DNA of 64,000 nt from Trifolium pratense (GCF_020283565.1 NC_060065.1:19568866-19632865), one strand, 5' to 3'. Shown: positions 45,522 through 56,431, numbered from the stretch's first letter. Program-made: numbers and translations. Notes: generated by a model not told the origin, from the sequence alone.

Positions 45522-46817
45522 GATGATGAATTCCAGGAAGTTCTGATAGAGCCTGAAATAATAATTTAAGAAAATATAATAATGTTATATATAATTATGT
45601 TGTGTTTTTGGTTCTGTTTCTTGTTTATACTTTATGATGTAGTACCGATCAATTTCTATATATTGTGTACTACTCTCTCTGGTCCTTAACTATTAGAAGT
45701 TTGTTTTTTTAGATTCATAAAATGTTTGATGTATTTGGTCTATAATATATACCAAATACATCTAATATGAATCTAAAAAGTAAACATTTTCTTAAAATAA
45801 GGACCAGAGGGAGTATTTTGATTTTTTATTAGGAATTTTAGTTCCTTCTGAAAAAAGTTTAATGTACTCTTTTATTTTCTTGCATTAGCCTCTGATTTCT
45901 AGGGGAAGGGGTAATCCAGAGTTCGGTCGGTCAGACAAAATCTTAGTTCCACCGTAATTTTGTTAAATGTCTAAAGTGTAGCACCGTATGATCCAAACAT
46001 GCACTAAGATCATGAAAACAAAGCTTTTAATTATTTTTTCCTTTGTTTCTATTTTATCTTGATCTCTTTGATCTCAAACTCAACAGTGCATTTTAAATAG
46101 GCAAAATTACATTAGAGGTTCTTTATTTTATTTATTTGTAACAGTTTAGTCTTTATCTTTCTTTTTTGGTAACATATAGGTCATTTATCTCTTATAATTC
46201 GCACATATAAGTCATTTCTCTATTTTTTTATTAAGAAAACTAATTTAAAGACTCGTGCATATATATAATGCGTTGTATTATTAATATTACTTTACATGAT
46301 AATAATATAACTAGTTTAAAGACTCATGCAATCGCACGGGTCCGTTGATTTTTATTCGATATTTCAGTTTGTCACTATATTAATGTAGCAAAATTATTTT
46401 AAATTAAATATTTAAAAATTTGTTATATAATATTGTAAAAGTATAAGTGGAATTATTGTGTTAATTAATTTTTGTAAATTTATTTATTCAATTTTTTATA
46501 TTTTAGTGACAAATAATGGTCCCGTGTATATATCTTAATTAAAAATTAGAAATTTTATTAGGAATATTTAAGATAGTTTACTAAGTTTGATAATAATTAA
46601 ATTTATTATATTATTATTAATTATTATTTTTTCCCTATTTTTAGGTATAGATTGTTATGTTTTGTTCCTATCTATAATCTATTTTATTTCTATTTTAAGC
46701 ATATTATCTTTTTATATTTTTTTATATACTTATTTGAGTGAAATTGCAATGAAGGATACAAAACTTGCAACGTGATTAATCGTAATAAAGATAAATTAGG
46801 AACTTTGGTGGTAATCG
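45522..46817. other. Downstream of WIP copy 5: 3' flank
   Basis: It holds the 3' UTR, a Stowaway-like MITE (45673-45813) and the AT-rich flank shared with units 3 and 4 from 46098. A Helitron-like 3' end occurs near 46312-46347 as in the other units. No gene is seen. Confidence 0.6.
45673..45813. mobile_element. Stowaway-like MITE downstream of WIP copy 5
   Basis: It starts CTCTCTCTGGTCCTTA and ends TAAGGACCAGAGGGAG with TA on both sides, 141 bases. Confidence 0.85.
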
Positions 46818-47046
46818 ATTTTAATATATTAGTAATAAATAATTTAAAACAAAAAACAAAAATACAATTTTTGTTCAATCGCTACTAGTACTAGAAATAT
46901 AAAACTTGTCACGTAATTTATGGAAAAATAAAATAAAAAATTCATCACCATTTTTTTTCCGGAAAAATTTATCACTTATCTACTTCTCTAATATAATAAG
47001 ACCTTGTTTAACCCTATTTATTTTTTACTTTTCCACTTCTCCTTAA

Positions 47047-47451
47047 GGGTTCGATTGGTTCGAGGTAGATGGATGAGAGGGAAGGGGATGTGAGGGGGAT
47101 AATCTCGACAAAAAAATATTTCTTTTTATTAAATCATTTTTTAAAAAAAACGTTTTTTATTCTTGAAAAAAAAAACAAAATTTAAAAACAAATTTTTTAA
47201 AATGTTCCCTCACAATTTAAAATGTTCTATGAATTTAAAATATTCATTTTGCCAATTTCAAACATTTTTTTAACCAATCAAATCTCTCTAATAATTGAGA
47301 TTTGTTGTTTTTGTTTTTAAATTTTTATTTTCAAGAATAAAAAAAGTTTTTTTTTAAAAAAAAATGATTTAATATAAAAAAAAAAATTTGTCAAGATTAC
47401 CCCCTCACCTCCCCTCCCTTCCTCTCCATCTACCTCGAACCAATCGGACCC
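47047..47451. mobile_element. Complete Tourist-like (PIF/Harbinger) MITE
   Basis: It is 405 bases, starting GGGTTCGATTGGTTCGAGG and ending CCTCGAACCAATCGGACCC, with long inverted arms, flanked by TAA (47044-47046 and 47452-47454). It is the intact version of the truncated copies at 32231 and 40387. Confidence 0.88.
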
Positions 47452-47454
47452 TAA

Positions 47455-47783
47455 AAGAAATAGAGAAGTAGAAAATTGTATTTGGCCCTATTTCTCCTTA
47501 AAAGAATTAGAGAAATAAAATAAAGAAGTAGAAAATAAGGAGAAATTTGGTCAAATACAATTTTTTACTTCTTTGCTACTTTTAAGTAGAAGAAAATAAG
47601 TAGGGTCAAACGAACCCTAAAATTGATTACTTGCAAGTTTACTAATTTGTCCTTATAAGTTTTAATTTTTTTTTCTTTGCTTCTATTTTATCTTGTTCTC
47701 TTTATAATTGTTTTCCTCTAAATTTCAGCTTATTTATTTGCATTAATAAAGATGTGAATTTTGAAGATTACTTTTTTTTTTTT
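47455..47783. other. Non-coding stretch after the Tourist-like MITE
   Basis: AT-rich, with AGAAGTAGAAAAT words in both orientations. I see no gene or clear element. Confidence 0.5.
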
Positions 47784-47995
47784 GCTTTAATGCAGTTTCG
47801 GCCCTCCTATTTTCAATTTCTTGAAGTTTCGATACCCCTATTTTAAAAACCAATTTTTTGGTCCCCCTATTTTAATTTTGGCTTTAATGCACTTTTGATC
47901 CCCCTATTTTGAAAAATCTGAACTTTTGATCCCCCAATTTTAAAAGCCAACATTTTGATCCCCTATTTTGAAAAACTCAAAGTTTTAATCCCCCT

Positions 47996-48387
47996 TGTAA
48001 CATCCCAAACTGCTTTCAGGATGACCGACTGACCGCACAAACCAACACGAGTCTTTTCAGCGTGCTTTGTCCTCACTCGCACGCTTTTCGGGAAAATTTC
48101 CCATAAGGTCACCCATCCAAAGACTACTCCAAGTCAAGCACGCTTAACTGTGGAGTTCTTATCGAATGAGCTACCGAAAAGAAGATGCATCTTGTTGGTA
48201 TAGGTAGTACCCATCAATCCTTATCAGCCTTCCTTCCACCATGCAGTCTCAAACTCGCACAGCCTCTGGATCCCTATCATTCCGTTGTGAATTCGATTCT
48301 TTCCTAGAAGCTGCCAGGAGCTGCACATTGTCATGCCTCATCCACTAGCGACCACTCCCTGCGCCCTCGTCAGCCTCGAGTGTTACA
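47996..48387 (-). mobile_element. Cassandra-type solo LTR with 5S rRNA-like sequence
   Basis: It starts TGTAACATCCC and ends CGAGTGTTACA, 392 bases, flanked by CCCCT (47991-47995 and 48388-48392). On the minus strand it contains GAACTCCACAGTTAAGCGTG, CTTGACTTGGAGTAGT and GGATGGGTGACC, which match the internal part of plant 5S rRNA. LTRs carrying a 5S-like region define the Cassandra family of miniature LTR elements. It interrupts the left arm of the foldback element. It is a solo LTR: no primer site or second LTR is near. Confidence 0.92.
48095..48205 (-). other. 5S rRNA-like region within the Cassandra LTR
   Basis: A-box-like (AGTTAAGCGTGCTTG) and C-box-like (GGATGGGTGACC) RNA polymerase III promoter words lie in 5S order on the minus strand. 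It is diverged from a functional 5S gene upstream of GAACTCC, so I do not call it an rRNA gene. Confidence 0.8.
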
Positions 48388-49323
48388 CCCCTATTTTAGA
48401 TTTTTTGAATTTTAGTCCTCAAACTCAATTTGGTCAACTTTTTGCTGATGTGTCAAACTTATTATTGACGTGGCAGTTCCATGATAACAAAACGTTTTCA
48501 TGTCTTTAACTCTTTTACATCAAATATTTTAAAAGTATTAAACAATAAAATAAATAATTAATAATAATTTAAAAAATCAGCAAAATTAACATCTACATAT
48601 ATATAAAAAAAAAATCAGTAAATTACCCAAAAAAAGTTAACGATTGAGAACAAAGTCAATGAACGATTGAGAGGGAACGAATAAAGACGAAGGATGTTAA
48701 CAAAAGCGTAATAATTTGTGTTTCTGATTTCTTTGGCTGTCATGATTGGGAACCAGCGTTTGTTTTTCTGACTTCTTTGAGTAATTTATTGATTTTTAGT
48801 TATATAATAATGTAAAGAATTTTAATTTAGTTTTTTTTATCAATAAATTTAGTTATTATTATATAATGTAAAGACATTTATTTTATTTTTGTATAATTAT
48901 CATTAATTATTTTATTATTTTAATACTTTTAAAATATTTGATTTAAAAAAATATTAATGACATGGAAATGTTTTGTCAACATGAAAACTGCTACGTCATT
49001 AATGAGCTTGACATATCAGCAAAAGTCTTAGCAAATTGAGTTGGGGGACTAAAATTCAGAAAAATCTAAAATGTGGGGATTAAAACTTCAGGTTTTTCAA
49101 AATAGGAGATAAAAAAGTTGGCTTTTAAAATAGGGGATCAAAAGTTCAGATTTTTCAAAATAGATGATCAAAAAGTTGGCTTTTAAAATAGGGGATCAAA
49201 AGTTCAAGTTTTTCAAAATAGAGGGATCAAAAGTGCATTAAAGCCTAAAAATTATAAACAAAATTATTACTAACATTATGTTAAAGTTCATATATATGTT
49301 GACATATTCACATTGTGATAGTA

Positions 49324-49640
49324 TGTCATAGGATTCTACTATTTAAAATAAATTTGTCTTTTTCCCTTATTTTGTCTTTAGTCATTTTGTTTTTAGAATG
49401 ATGATGTGACTTTTGTCCTTGGCAAGGAGTGGTGGGCTTGTAACCAAACTTGCGTTTATATAGCTGCTATAGCAGTAGGAATAAAATCAATCCATTATAA
49501 TCAAATTTATTCTCTCTCCCAAAACTATGTACTATTTCGTGAATTCTACATCACCGAGTGGCATTCTAGTTCATTGATATTCCTAGTATAGAATTAGGGT
49601 ATTACCGGATTAACCTCCCTAGTATCCATTTTCGTTATCA
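49324..49640 (+). repeat. 5' LTR of the deleted gypsy element
   Basis: This 317-base LTR begins TGTCATAGG and ends GTTATCA. Phrases CTTGGCAAGGAGTGGTGGGC and GGGTATTACCGGATTAAC recur in the right LTR. Confidence 0.9.
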
Positions 49641-49661
49641 ATTGGTATCATTCTTGTGTCC

Positions 49662-51280
49662 ATGGATCCTTCTTCGCCGCGTACCTTTGATGAAATCGAA
49701 CGCCGTCTTGACGACCGTGTAACTCAGCTTCAGCAACAACGCAAAACAGATATGGATGCGATCCGTTCGTTGCTCCGAGCTGAAGTTGAACGCCGGGGTC
49801 TGTTGGCCGTCAAGGTTCTCACGGTCCTCACCCTGGTGTTCAAACAAACCAGACTCGGATTTCAAAAGTGTATTTTCCACGTTTTAATGGTAAGAATGTT
49901 CGTGATTGGTTGTATAAATGCGACCAGTTTTTCCTCTTTGACGAGACTCTGCCGACGTAGATGGTTCGTCTTGCATCTATTCATCTCGACGGTTTAGCGC
50001 TAAAATGGCACCTCAACTACATGCGCCAAAAGTTTGATATTTATCCTTCTTGGAAACAATATGTTTCCGACGTTACCGCTCGTTTCGGAGATGCTTATGA
50101 AGACCCACTTTCATATCGGCTTCTGATAAAGCACACCGGTAAGATCCAAGATTACGTAGATCAATTTGAATTGCCTCTAACACATGTTTCACTTCTCCCT
50201 GAACACTCTCTTAGTATTTTTCTAGCTGGGCTTGAACAAAACACACAGTTGCACGTTCGTATGTTCAATCCTACTTCCATTGCTCATGCTGCAAATTTAG
50301 CCAAACTTCATGAAGCCTCCCTACCCACAAATCAACGTACCAGTTCCCGTTTTTTCCCTTTCTCAAAAAATCAGGGTTTATTCATCAAACCTACCATTTC
50401 ATCTTCTACAACACCACAATCACCTTCCACCACCACAAATTCCACGTTTTCTCCAACCACCAAACCATTACTCAATCTTACAACCCGCACTTATTTTGCT
50501 ATTGAGATTGCTGAGCGTAGATCTAAGGGTCTCTGTATGTTTTGTGATGAACAATTTACACCTGGTCATCAGTTCAAACACAAACGTTCTCAAATCATGG
50601 TTTTAGAACTTGATGATGATGACACCATGGTTGAAGAACCCACTGAGGAAACCAATATCCCTGAATCTGACTCTCTGCAAGCTTTTGAAAATGCTCAGCT
50701 TTCACTACAAGCTTTGACAGGTATTGCTAACTACCACACTATGAGAGTTACTGGTATACATGATAAGAAATCATTGCAAATTTTACTTGATAGTGGTAGC
50801 ACACATAATTTCTTGGATCTAGAAATTGCTAAGTCACTTGGTTGCAAACTAGAAGCAATTTAACCTTTATTTGTTACTGGTGGAGGGAGCCATCAGTTGG
50901 AAGCGGCTTTCATTTGTCGAGACTTTCAATGGTAACTGCAACAAGTGTCTTTCACTGCTGATGTGATATTTTTACCTTTGGTCTGTTGTGATTTAATATT
51001 ACGTATCCAATGGTTAAAATCTTTGGGTCCTATTTTGTGGTATTTTGACAAATTGCAAGTGGAGTTTTCTACCAATGGACAAAAAGTGGTTCTACAAGGT
51101 GCCAAAAGTCCTAGTTTCAAATTAATAAACAACAAATCATTTGCTCAGATTGTTCAAAAGGAGGCAGAGTTATGTTTCTTGAATCTTGATTATCATGCAT
51201 CAAGACTCATCTTTTATAATGCATTCTTACCATGCTTTACAAGGTTTAGACTACCCTGTTATCTTACCAAATTCAATTGA
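49662..51280 (+). pseudogene. gag: Gypsy gag-protease remnant
   Basis: The first reading frame starts at the ATG at 49662. The Gag core continues in another frame (FNGKNVRDWLYKCDQFF) and has a TAG at 49958-49960 just before the long ORF at 49961-50863. That ORF covers LDGLALKWH, a knuckle-like CMFCDEQFTPGHQ and the protease start LDSGSTHNFLD. A stop at 50861-50863 and a frame change follow, after which the protease C-terminal part ILRIQWLKSLGP is read at 50945-51280. At least three lesions make it non-functional. Confidence 0.85.
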
Positions 51281-52049
51281 GGAATTTATTGATACTTATA
51301 ATGATATTTTTTCTGATCCAACTACTTTACCTCCACCTCGTCCTGGATTTGATCACATGATTCCTCTCAAGCAGTGGTTCAAATGGTTATCCTTAGCTGA
51401 ATGGTGGTATAATACCAATTATCGCTCATCTATTCATACTACACCCTTTGAAGTGGTTTATGGGCAACCTCCTCCAATACATTTGCCTTATTTACCCGGA
51501 TCTGCTATCAATCTTACTGTGGATAGATATTTAATGGCTAGAGAAGAAGCCATTAAGCTTCTTAAATTCCATCTTTTACGTGCACAAAATAGAATGACTC
51601 AACAAGCTAATAAGCATATGAGTGATCGTGTTTTTGCGATAAGAGACTATGTTTATCTCAAGCTTCAGCCCTATAGACAATTGTCTATGAAATCTCATGG
51701 TGTTCATAAGTTACTTCCAAAATTTTACGATCCTTATCAGGTTGTGGATCGTATTGGGGCTACTGCATATCAGTTACAACTGCCTTCCTCTACTGCTATT
51801 CATAATGTTTTCCATGTTTCTCAGTTGAAGCTTCGTCCTAATCCTGAAAACCAGTCAATTCAACACTTGCCTGCTGCTCTACCTATTGCTGATAAGGTTC
51901 CGGTGGCTATTTTGGACAGGAAGATGGTGAAGATGGGTCACACTGCAGCTACTAAGGTTTTGGTCCAATGGAAGGATTTACCACTTGACAAAGCTATTTG
52001 GGAATTTTATTATGATTTGTTGAAGAAGTTTCCTGACTTACATCCATGA
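51186..52049 (+). pseudogene. pol: Gypsy pol remnant: RT start fused to integrase end and chromodomain
   Basis: The frame reads the leader of the RT domain (DPTTLPPPRPGFDHMIPLK), then passes in frame into the C-terminal part of integrase (WLSLAEWWYNTNYRSS, FEVVYGQPPP) at about 51371. The joint removes roughly 1.7-2 kb that a full element would have. The remainder includes DYVYLKLQPYRQ and FHVSQLKL and ends with a chromodomain-like VLVQWKDLPLDKAIWEF. No catalytic RT residues or integrase DDE triad remain. Confidence 0.88.
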
Positions 52050-52079
52050 GGACATGGATGTTGCTTAAGGGGAGGCTAT

Positions 52080-52397
52080 TGTCATAAGATTCTACTATTT
52101 AAAATAAATTTGTCTTTTTCCCTTATTTTGTCTTTAGTCATTTTGTTTCTAGGATGATGATGTGGCTTTTGTCCTTGGCAAGGAGTGGTGGGCTTGTAAC
52201 CAAACTTGTGTTTATATAGTTGTTATAGCAGTAGGAATAAAACCAATCCATTATAATCAAATTTATTCTCTCTCCCAAAACTTTGTACTATTTGCGTGAA
52301 TTCTACATCACCGAGTGACATTCTAGTTCATTGCTATTTCTGGTATAGAATTAGGGTATTACCGGATTAACTTTCCTAGTATCCATTTTCGTTATCA
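52080..52397 (+). repeat. 3' LTR of the deleted gypsy element
   Basis: This 318-base LTR matches 49324-49640 with scattered substitutions and a small indel, flanked by TAGTA. Confidence 0.9.
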
Positions 52398-52402
52398 TAG
52401 TA

Positions 52403-53248
52403 TTATGTTATAAATAAACATTTTTATTAAAAATATGTAATAGTTTAATAGTGTTGTATTTTTTAAATTGATATTTATATATTAATATATAATAAAATAA
52501 ATAAAATAAATAAATATATATTACATGGATATGGGGCGGGGTGGGTATTATGATACCCGTACTCGTTCATTTTTGCAGGTAATTACTCATACTCGTGCCC
52601 GTATCCAAAATGCGGATTTTTACCCGACCTGTTGTAGGTTCTTTTTTTTTGCCCTCTGAGTATGAGTCAAATTGTCATCCCTAAAAGTAATATGATAATT
52701 TTAAGTAGGACGGGGACGGCAGGGGCCGGTGTAAGCACACTTCGTCCCTGCACCCACCCTTGCATTTAAAATTCGAGTTTTCTCTGTACATGTTCCCGCG
52801 CCCAGTTATATTGTCTTTTTCCCGTTAAATTTGTGGCTGGTCCAAGCGGGTGGGTCTGGGTCCAATTGTCATGCCTATTTTAGACATGTTGTGTTATTTT
52901 TTTGGTAAGAAGCCCCTTTTAGTATTAACCGTCTACTTCTTATTTAGTCTTTTCTTTTTTTTGGTAGTAAAAGAGGACTGAGGCCCAAGAAAAAAAAACT
53001 TTATGGACTTAGTCCTAATCTAATATTTTTTTCCATGAATACCCTTAATTTTATTCTTAGTCCTCCTTTATTTTTGTTTTCTTTATGTAATTCAATGATT
53101 ATACTCTTACGATATGATATGAAGAAATATAAAATTTCAGATTCAACCTCAGATCTCTGGATATTACCTCACGGTAGCTATCGATTGAATTGTACTTACG
53201 GGACTTATATATTAATTTGAGTATTTTTGAAAAAATACCATATTAAAA
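52403..53248. other. Non-coding stretch right of the gypsy element
   Basis: It contains a GC-richer patch with words such as GGGCGGGGTGGGTATTATG and ACCCGTACTCG near 52530-52630 and CCTGCACCCACCC near 52750. It looks like repeat remnants. I see no gene. Confidence 0.5.
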
Positions 53249-53390
53249 TCTATAACAATATATAAAGGGGATAGGGGAGTTTGAGCTGGCTTTTTTTGGT
53301 TCATTTTGCCCTTCACTATAATTTGAAATAACACTTAACAATAATACCGACAATCCCCTTGATTTTTTTAGTAGCAACAAATTTTTTTTA
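53249..53390 (+). repeat. Helitron 5'-end-like fragment
   Basis: It begins TCTATAACAATATATAAAGG after an A and matches the first ~125 bases of the mini-Helitron at 55266-55454. No convincing 3' terminus was found. Confidence 0.55.
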
Positions 53391-53669
53391 TTAACAAACT
53401 CACAATAATTTCAATTTTTCCACTTTAAATATAAATCTAATAATTTCTAAAAATTAAAAATTTTTAAAAAAATACAAAAACCGTTAATTTTGATGTATCT
53501 CAATAACATATCAAATGATTTTGGATTTATTTGAAATTTTACACAAATGATCTATATGATGTAAACTTTCAATCCAACGGTGGATTTTATAAAATTTATA
53601 TCGGTTAAAACGTTATTGAGAGGTGTAACATTTGGTGTCAAACTAGTTGGTGTCAACGGATCCTGACTC

Positions 53670-53707
<38 letters not shown>

Positions 53708-54022
53708 GAACAAATATAACTATATCATATCAATTGTGAATTTTTTTTTCTTTTCCGACAACATCGATTATGAGATCTTATGCTTTTCATCTATCGGAAA
53801 CAAATCTTCAATATTAACTTTTTTTCTTATTACAAAACGTACAAATCTTCATTATTAATTTTGTATATTGATATTTTGAATAAAATCTTGAAACAAATCA
53901 TAAAAAATAAAAGTACCATTTCATAATGGTCAACAAAAAAAGTACCTTTTTAAATTGGGAAACAAATCTTTAATTACCAAAAATAATAATATCATAATAA
54001 GTAGCTCATATGCCTCTCCCAC
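53391..54022. other. Non-coding stretch with microsatellite, upstream of the AG-peptide gene
   Basis: A (TA)n run leading into (TG)n lies at about 53671-53708. The rest is AT-rich, with no gene. The last ~300 bases presumably include the promoter of the downstream gene. Confidence 0.5.
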
Positions 54023-54029
54023 TATAAAT
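54023..54029 (+). promoter_or_regulatory. TATA box of the arabinogalactan peptide gene
   Basis: TATAAAT in CTCCCACTATAAATTAATCC lies 73 bases upstream of the ATG. Confidence 0.6.
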
Positions 54030-54095
54030 TAATCCTCCAATAATCCCAACTTATTTCATATTCTATTGTGTAATAACCATCATATCTATCACAGA

Positions 54096-54284
54096 ATGGA
54101 GATGAAGAATATTGTTTTTGTTATTGTCCTCTTAGCTGCCATGATAAACACCATTATGGGACATCCTGGCCACCACCATGCCCCAGCTCCAGCACCAAGC
54201 AAAAGTGATGCTGCTTCCTTTGGTTCATTCATTGTTTCATCTCTCTTGTCCTTTGTTGTTTACTACTTAAACTTCCATGCATAA
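54096..54284 (+). CDS. Arabinogalactan peptide (GPI-anchored, 62 residues)
   Basis: Starting at the ATG at 54096 (MEMKNIVFVIVL), the protein has a hydrophobic signal peptide to about residue 24, probably cut after IMG. A short mature segment follows: HPGHHHAPAPAPSKSDA, with the Ala-Pro alternation that is hydroxylated and glycosylated in arabinogalactan proteins. A hydrophobic C-terminus (FGSFIVSSLLSFVVYYL) would act as a GPI-anchor signal. This layout and size are those of AG peptides, secreted plasma-membrane or cell-wall proteoglycans. The His-rich stretch before the AP repeats is less usual. A TATA box lies 73 bases upstream and no intron is needed. It stands alone between transposons and is the only non-WIP host gene I can support. 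Confidence 0.85.
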   Translation: MEMKNIVFVIVLLAAMINTIMGHPGHHHAPAPAPSKSDAASFGSFIVSSLLSFVVYYLNFHA

Positions 54285-55265
54285 ATAACACACACATGAA
54301 TGTTGGTGTTTGTGTTTTGGGAAGAGATATAGTAGTAGTTTCTTGTTTCTTAATTACAAATATTGAATAAGAAAGTAGTTATATTGTTCAGTTTTTTTTT
54401 GTCAAGTTATATTGTTCATTTTATTTTAGATATTATATATTATTGTTCAATTCTAATTAATTTTAACAATATATAAGAGGTTTTCTCAAAAAACAATATA
54501 TAAGAGATTGTATTGGTATGGATCTTACATTTCTAGTTAACTTTGTTAATTTTAATCTCAAAAAATTATAATTTTTTGAAAAACTCGGATCCTATAGAGA
54601 TCAGATCACCTAGACCTCTTGAACATGATTCAACTTGATCAATTGATTTATTATTTTTTTTTTTTACATAAATAAAATGGTAAAATCATCATAAATTTAT
54701 ATATAAGTGAGGGAATCGGAGTTTGAACCCCTGTCATAACGTTCAACCTAACAGTTTTAGCATTTTTTTGTCAATTAAACTAAAATTTGTAGAACTCTTT
54801 CAATTGATTTAATTACGGTTGAATTGAATGAGAAATAAATAAACAAAAAAATACATATAGTGTGAGTTCAACCAATGGAGGTTCAAGACTGATCAAAACA
54901 TTGGACTCAAGTGATGAGTTCCTCCTAAAATGAATTGTTCGTGAGAATTCGAGTTCGATTTTTGATAAAACAATTCTTAGTCCGATTTTATTTACCTCGT
55001 GACCAAACTTTGGCTCGTATTAAGTCTAACCATTACAAATTATTGTGTTGTCTATGCCAAAAATTCATTTTGGCCACCGAGAACCAATTGATTAACTTAG
55101 TGACAATAGCCGGTTTTATTCTCTTATGAAAATGTTTGTAGGTAGAGTGGCTGAACACCAATTTGGAAATGATGTTTCTTTTTTAAAAATTTAATTTGGT
55201 TTTCCTTTATTTTACTCTCACTAATTTTAAATATTAATAAAAAAACCACTTTCAAATTTATTGAA
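54285..55265. other. Downstream of the AG-peptide gene: 3' flank and non-coding DNA
   Basis: The first ~150 bases probably include the 3' UTR. The rest is AT-rich, with repeat-like phrases such as GGAGTTTGAACCCCTGTC near 54717. No gene is seen. Confidence 0.5.
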
Positions 55266-55454
55266 TCTATATCAATATATAAAGGGGATAGGGGAGTTTG
55301 GACTGACTTTTTCTTTGGTCCATTTTGCCCTCCACTATCATTTGAAATAACACTTAACAATAATACTAACAATACCCTTATTTTTTTTAGTAGCAAAAAA
55401 AATCTTTTATTATTACATAAGTTAGACACAGGCAGGCTTTTCCTGGCCCGCTAG
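55266..55454 (+). mobile_element. Mini-Helitron (189 bp)
   Basis: It starts TCTATATCAATATATAAAGG after an A and ends with a hairpin-like CAGGCAGGCTTTTCCTGGCC, then CGCTAG, followed by T. TC at the start, a short hairpin, CTAG at the end and insertion between A and T are the Helitron rules. It has no coding capacity. Confidence 0.75.
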
Positions 55455-56254
55455 TAATTAATAAATCTGATTATAATATAGATCAGATTCATTAATTATT
55501 CAATAGCCTAAAAATTGGTTTTTTTACTTATATTTAAAATCGGAGGAAGCAATTAATTTATATTTTGGTTTTCGGATCAATTGTCAATTTGTCATATATT
55601 CTTCCCTTAAACCGAAAGGTTTTATGTTTTTTTTTTTTTTTGGTACATAAGGCTTTATGTATTTTTAATTATGAAGTTAACTAAATAGATTAGGTCATGG
55701 TCGCTCACTTAAACTTATGAATTAGGCTTTGTCACTTTTAGCTTGCCTACCTGCAAACACTGCCCTTAGGACTTGGTTGTAAACTTCCAAGAGGATAATT
55801 AGTTAATAAGTGTAAGCTTCACTGACAGTATGGAATACTGATTACACCAAGGAACAGGCCGTGAAACGAAGGACATGAACGAACAAGGACAACAAGCAGA
55901 ATCAACGTGTTCCAATTTTTGACCTTGCACCTAAAGGTTTTGTATCTTCTTGGCTAAAATTAATTTATAAAGGTCTTTTATTTTCTTTCATGAATGAATA
56001 ACAACTCTCTATAATTTCAAGTGCTCACTATAGACATGACGACGGACTCCAATTTTCTAATTTTTACCAACTCTTGAAGTTTGAAGGTGGTGGGAAAATT
56101 TTGTGATAAAAGTTTTGAAAGCTTGAATCCAAGTAAAATTTATAGGAAATCATATTGACACAAGTGTTCTATTGTATAAGACTTTTTCTTTGTGACAATT
56201 GTATAGGATTTTTTTTATCGTGATATTGGTACAAAGTTTCCATCGTTGTTAGTG
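55455..56254. other. Non-coding stretch between the mini-Helitron and a SINE
   Basis: AT-rich, with no recognisable gene or element boundary. Confidence 0.45.
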
Positions 56255-56402
56255 ATGACTATAATCTCTGACATGGAACTTGTGGGGCACATAAAATGGA
56301 TTCTTGCCTCCCAACCGAATTTTTTTCATACGCATGAGTCAGAAATCGAACCTCTAATCACATGTTTAAGAGGACCAAGACTCATACCACTTAGACTAAT
56401 TT
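56255..56402 (-). repeat. tRNA-derived SINE (second family)
   Basis: On the minus strand TTAGTCTAAGTGGTATGAGT is A-box-like and AGAGGTTCGATTTCTGA is B-box-like, followed by CATGCGTATGAAAAAAATTC and a body containing TTTTATGTGCCCCACAAG. The arrangement is that of a tRNA-derived SINE. The 3' limit is approximate. Confidence 0.6.
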
Positions 56403-56431
56403 ATTGTATTGTTTGGTTAATTGTATATGAC

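Larger units (their letters stand above)
41023..47640 (+). repeat. WIP duplication unit 5
   Basis: It opens with AATGAAGTAAAATAG and contains intact WIP copy 5 and a downstream flank with the complete Tourist-like MITE and no LINE insert. The right limit is approximate. Confidence 0.75.
47784..49245. mobile_element. Long inverted-repeat (Mutator-like foldback) element
   Basis: The left arm from 47880 starts GGCTTTAATGCACTTTTGAT and continues with repeated CCCTATTTTGAAAAA words. The right arm ends with the inverse, TCAAAAGTGCATTAAAGCC, at 49245. Homology of the arms extends inward past the nested LTR (TTTGGTCAACTTTTTGCTGA against TCAGCAAAAGTCTTAGCAAA). A partial extra arm copy begins at 47784. 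Long arms without transposase suggest a Mutator-like foldback element; a clear 9-base target duplication was not found, so the superfamily is tentative. Confidence 0.65.
49324..52397 (+). mobile_element. Gypsy element, internally deleted
   Basis: LTRs at 49324-49640 and 52080-52397 start TGTCATA and end TTTTCGTTATCA, flanked by TAGTA (49319-49323 and 52398-52402). A primer site TGGTATCA follows at 49643, and AAGGGGAGGCTAT lies before the right LTR. The internal region keeps gag, protease and the last part of integrase with a chromodomain-like end. RT, RNase H and most of integrase are gone. The LTRs differ at several sites, so it is older than the elements at 1667 and 58073. Confidence 0.9.

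Noticed and set aside
48095..48205. A genuine 5S rRNA gene
   Set aside because: Only part matches 5S, and it lies within LTR ends with a target duplication. It is the 5S-like part of a Cassandra LTR.
54935..55129. 64-codon ORF downstream of the AG-peptide gene
   Set aside because: It has no start context, no recognisable domain and AT-rich repeat-like surroundings.
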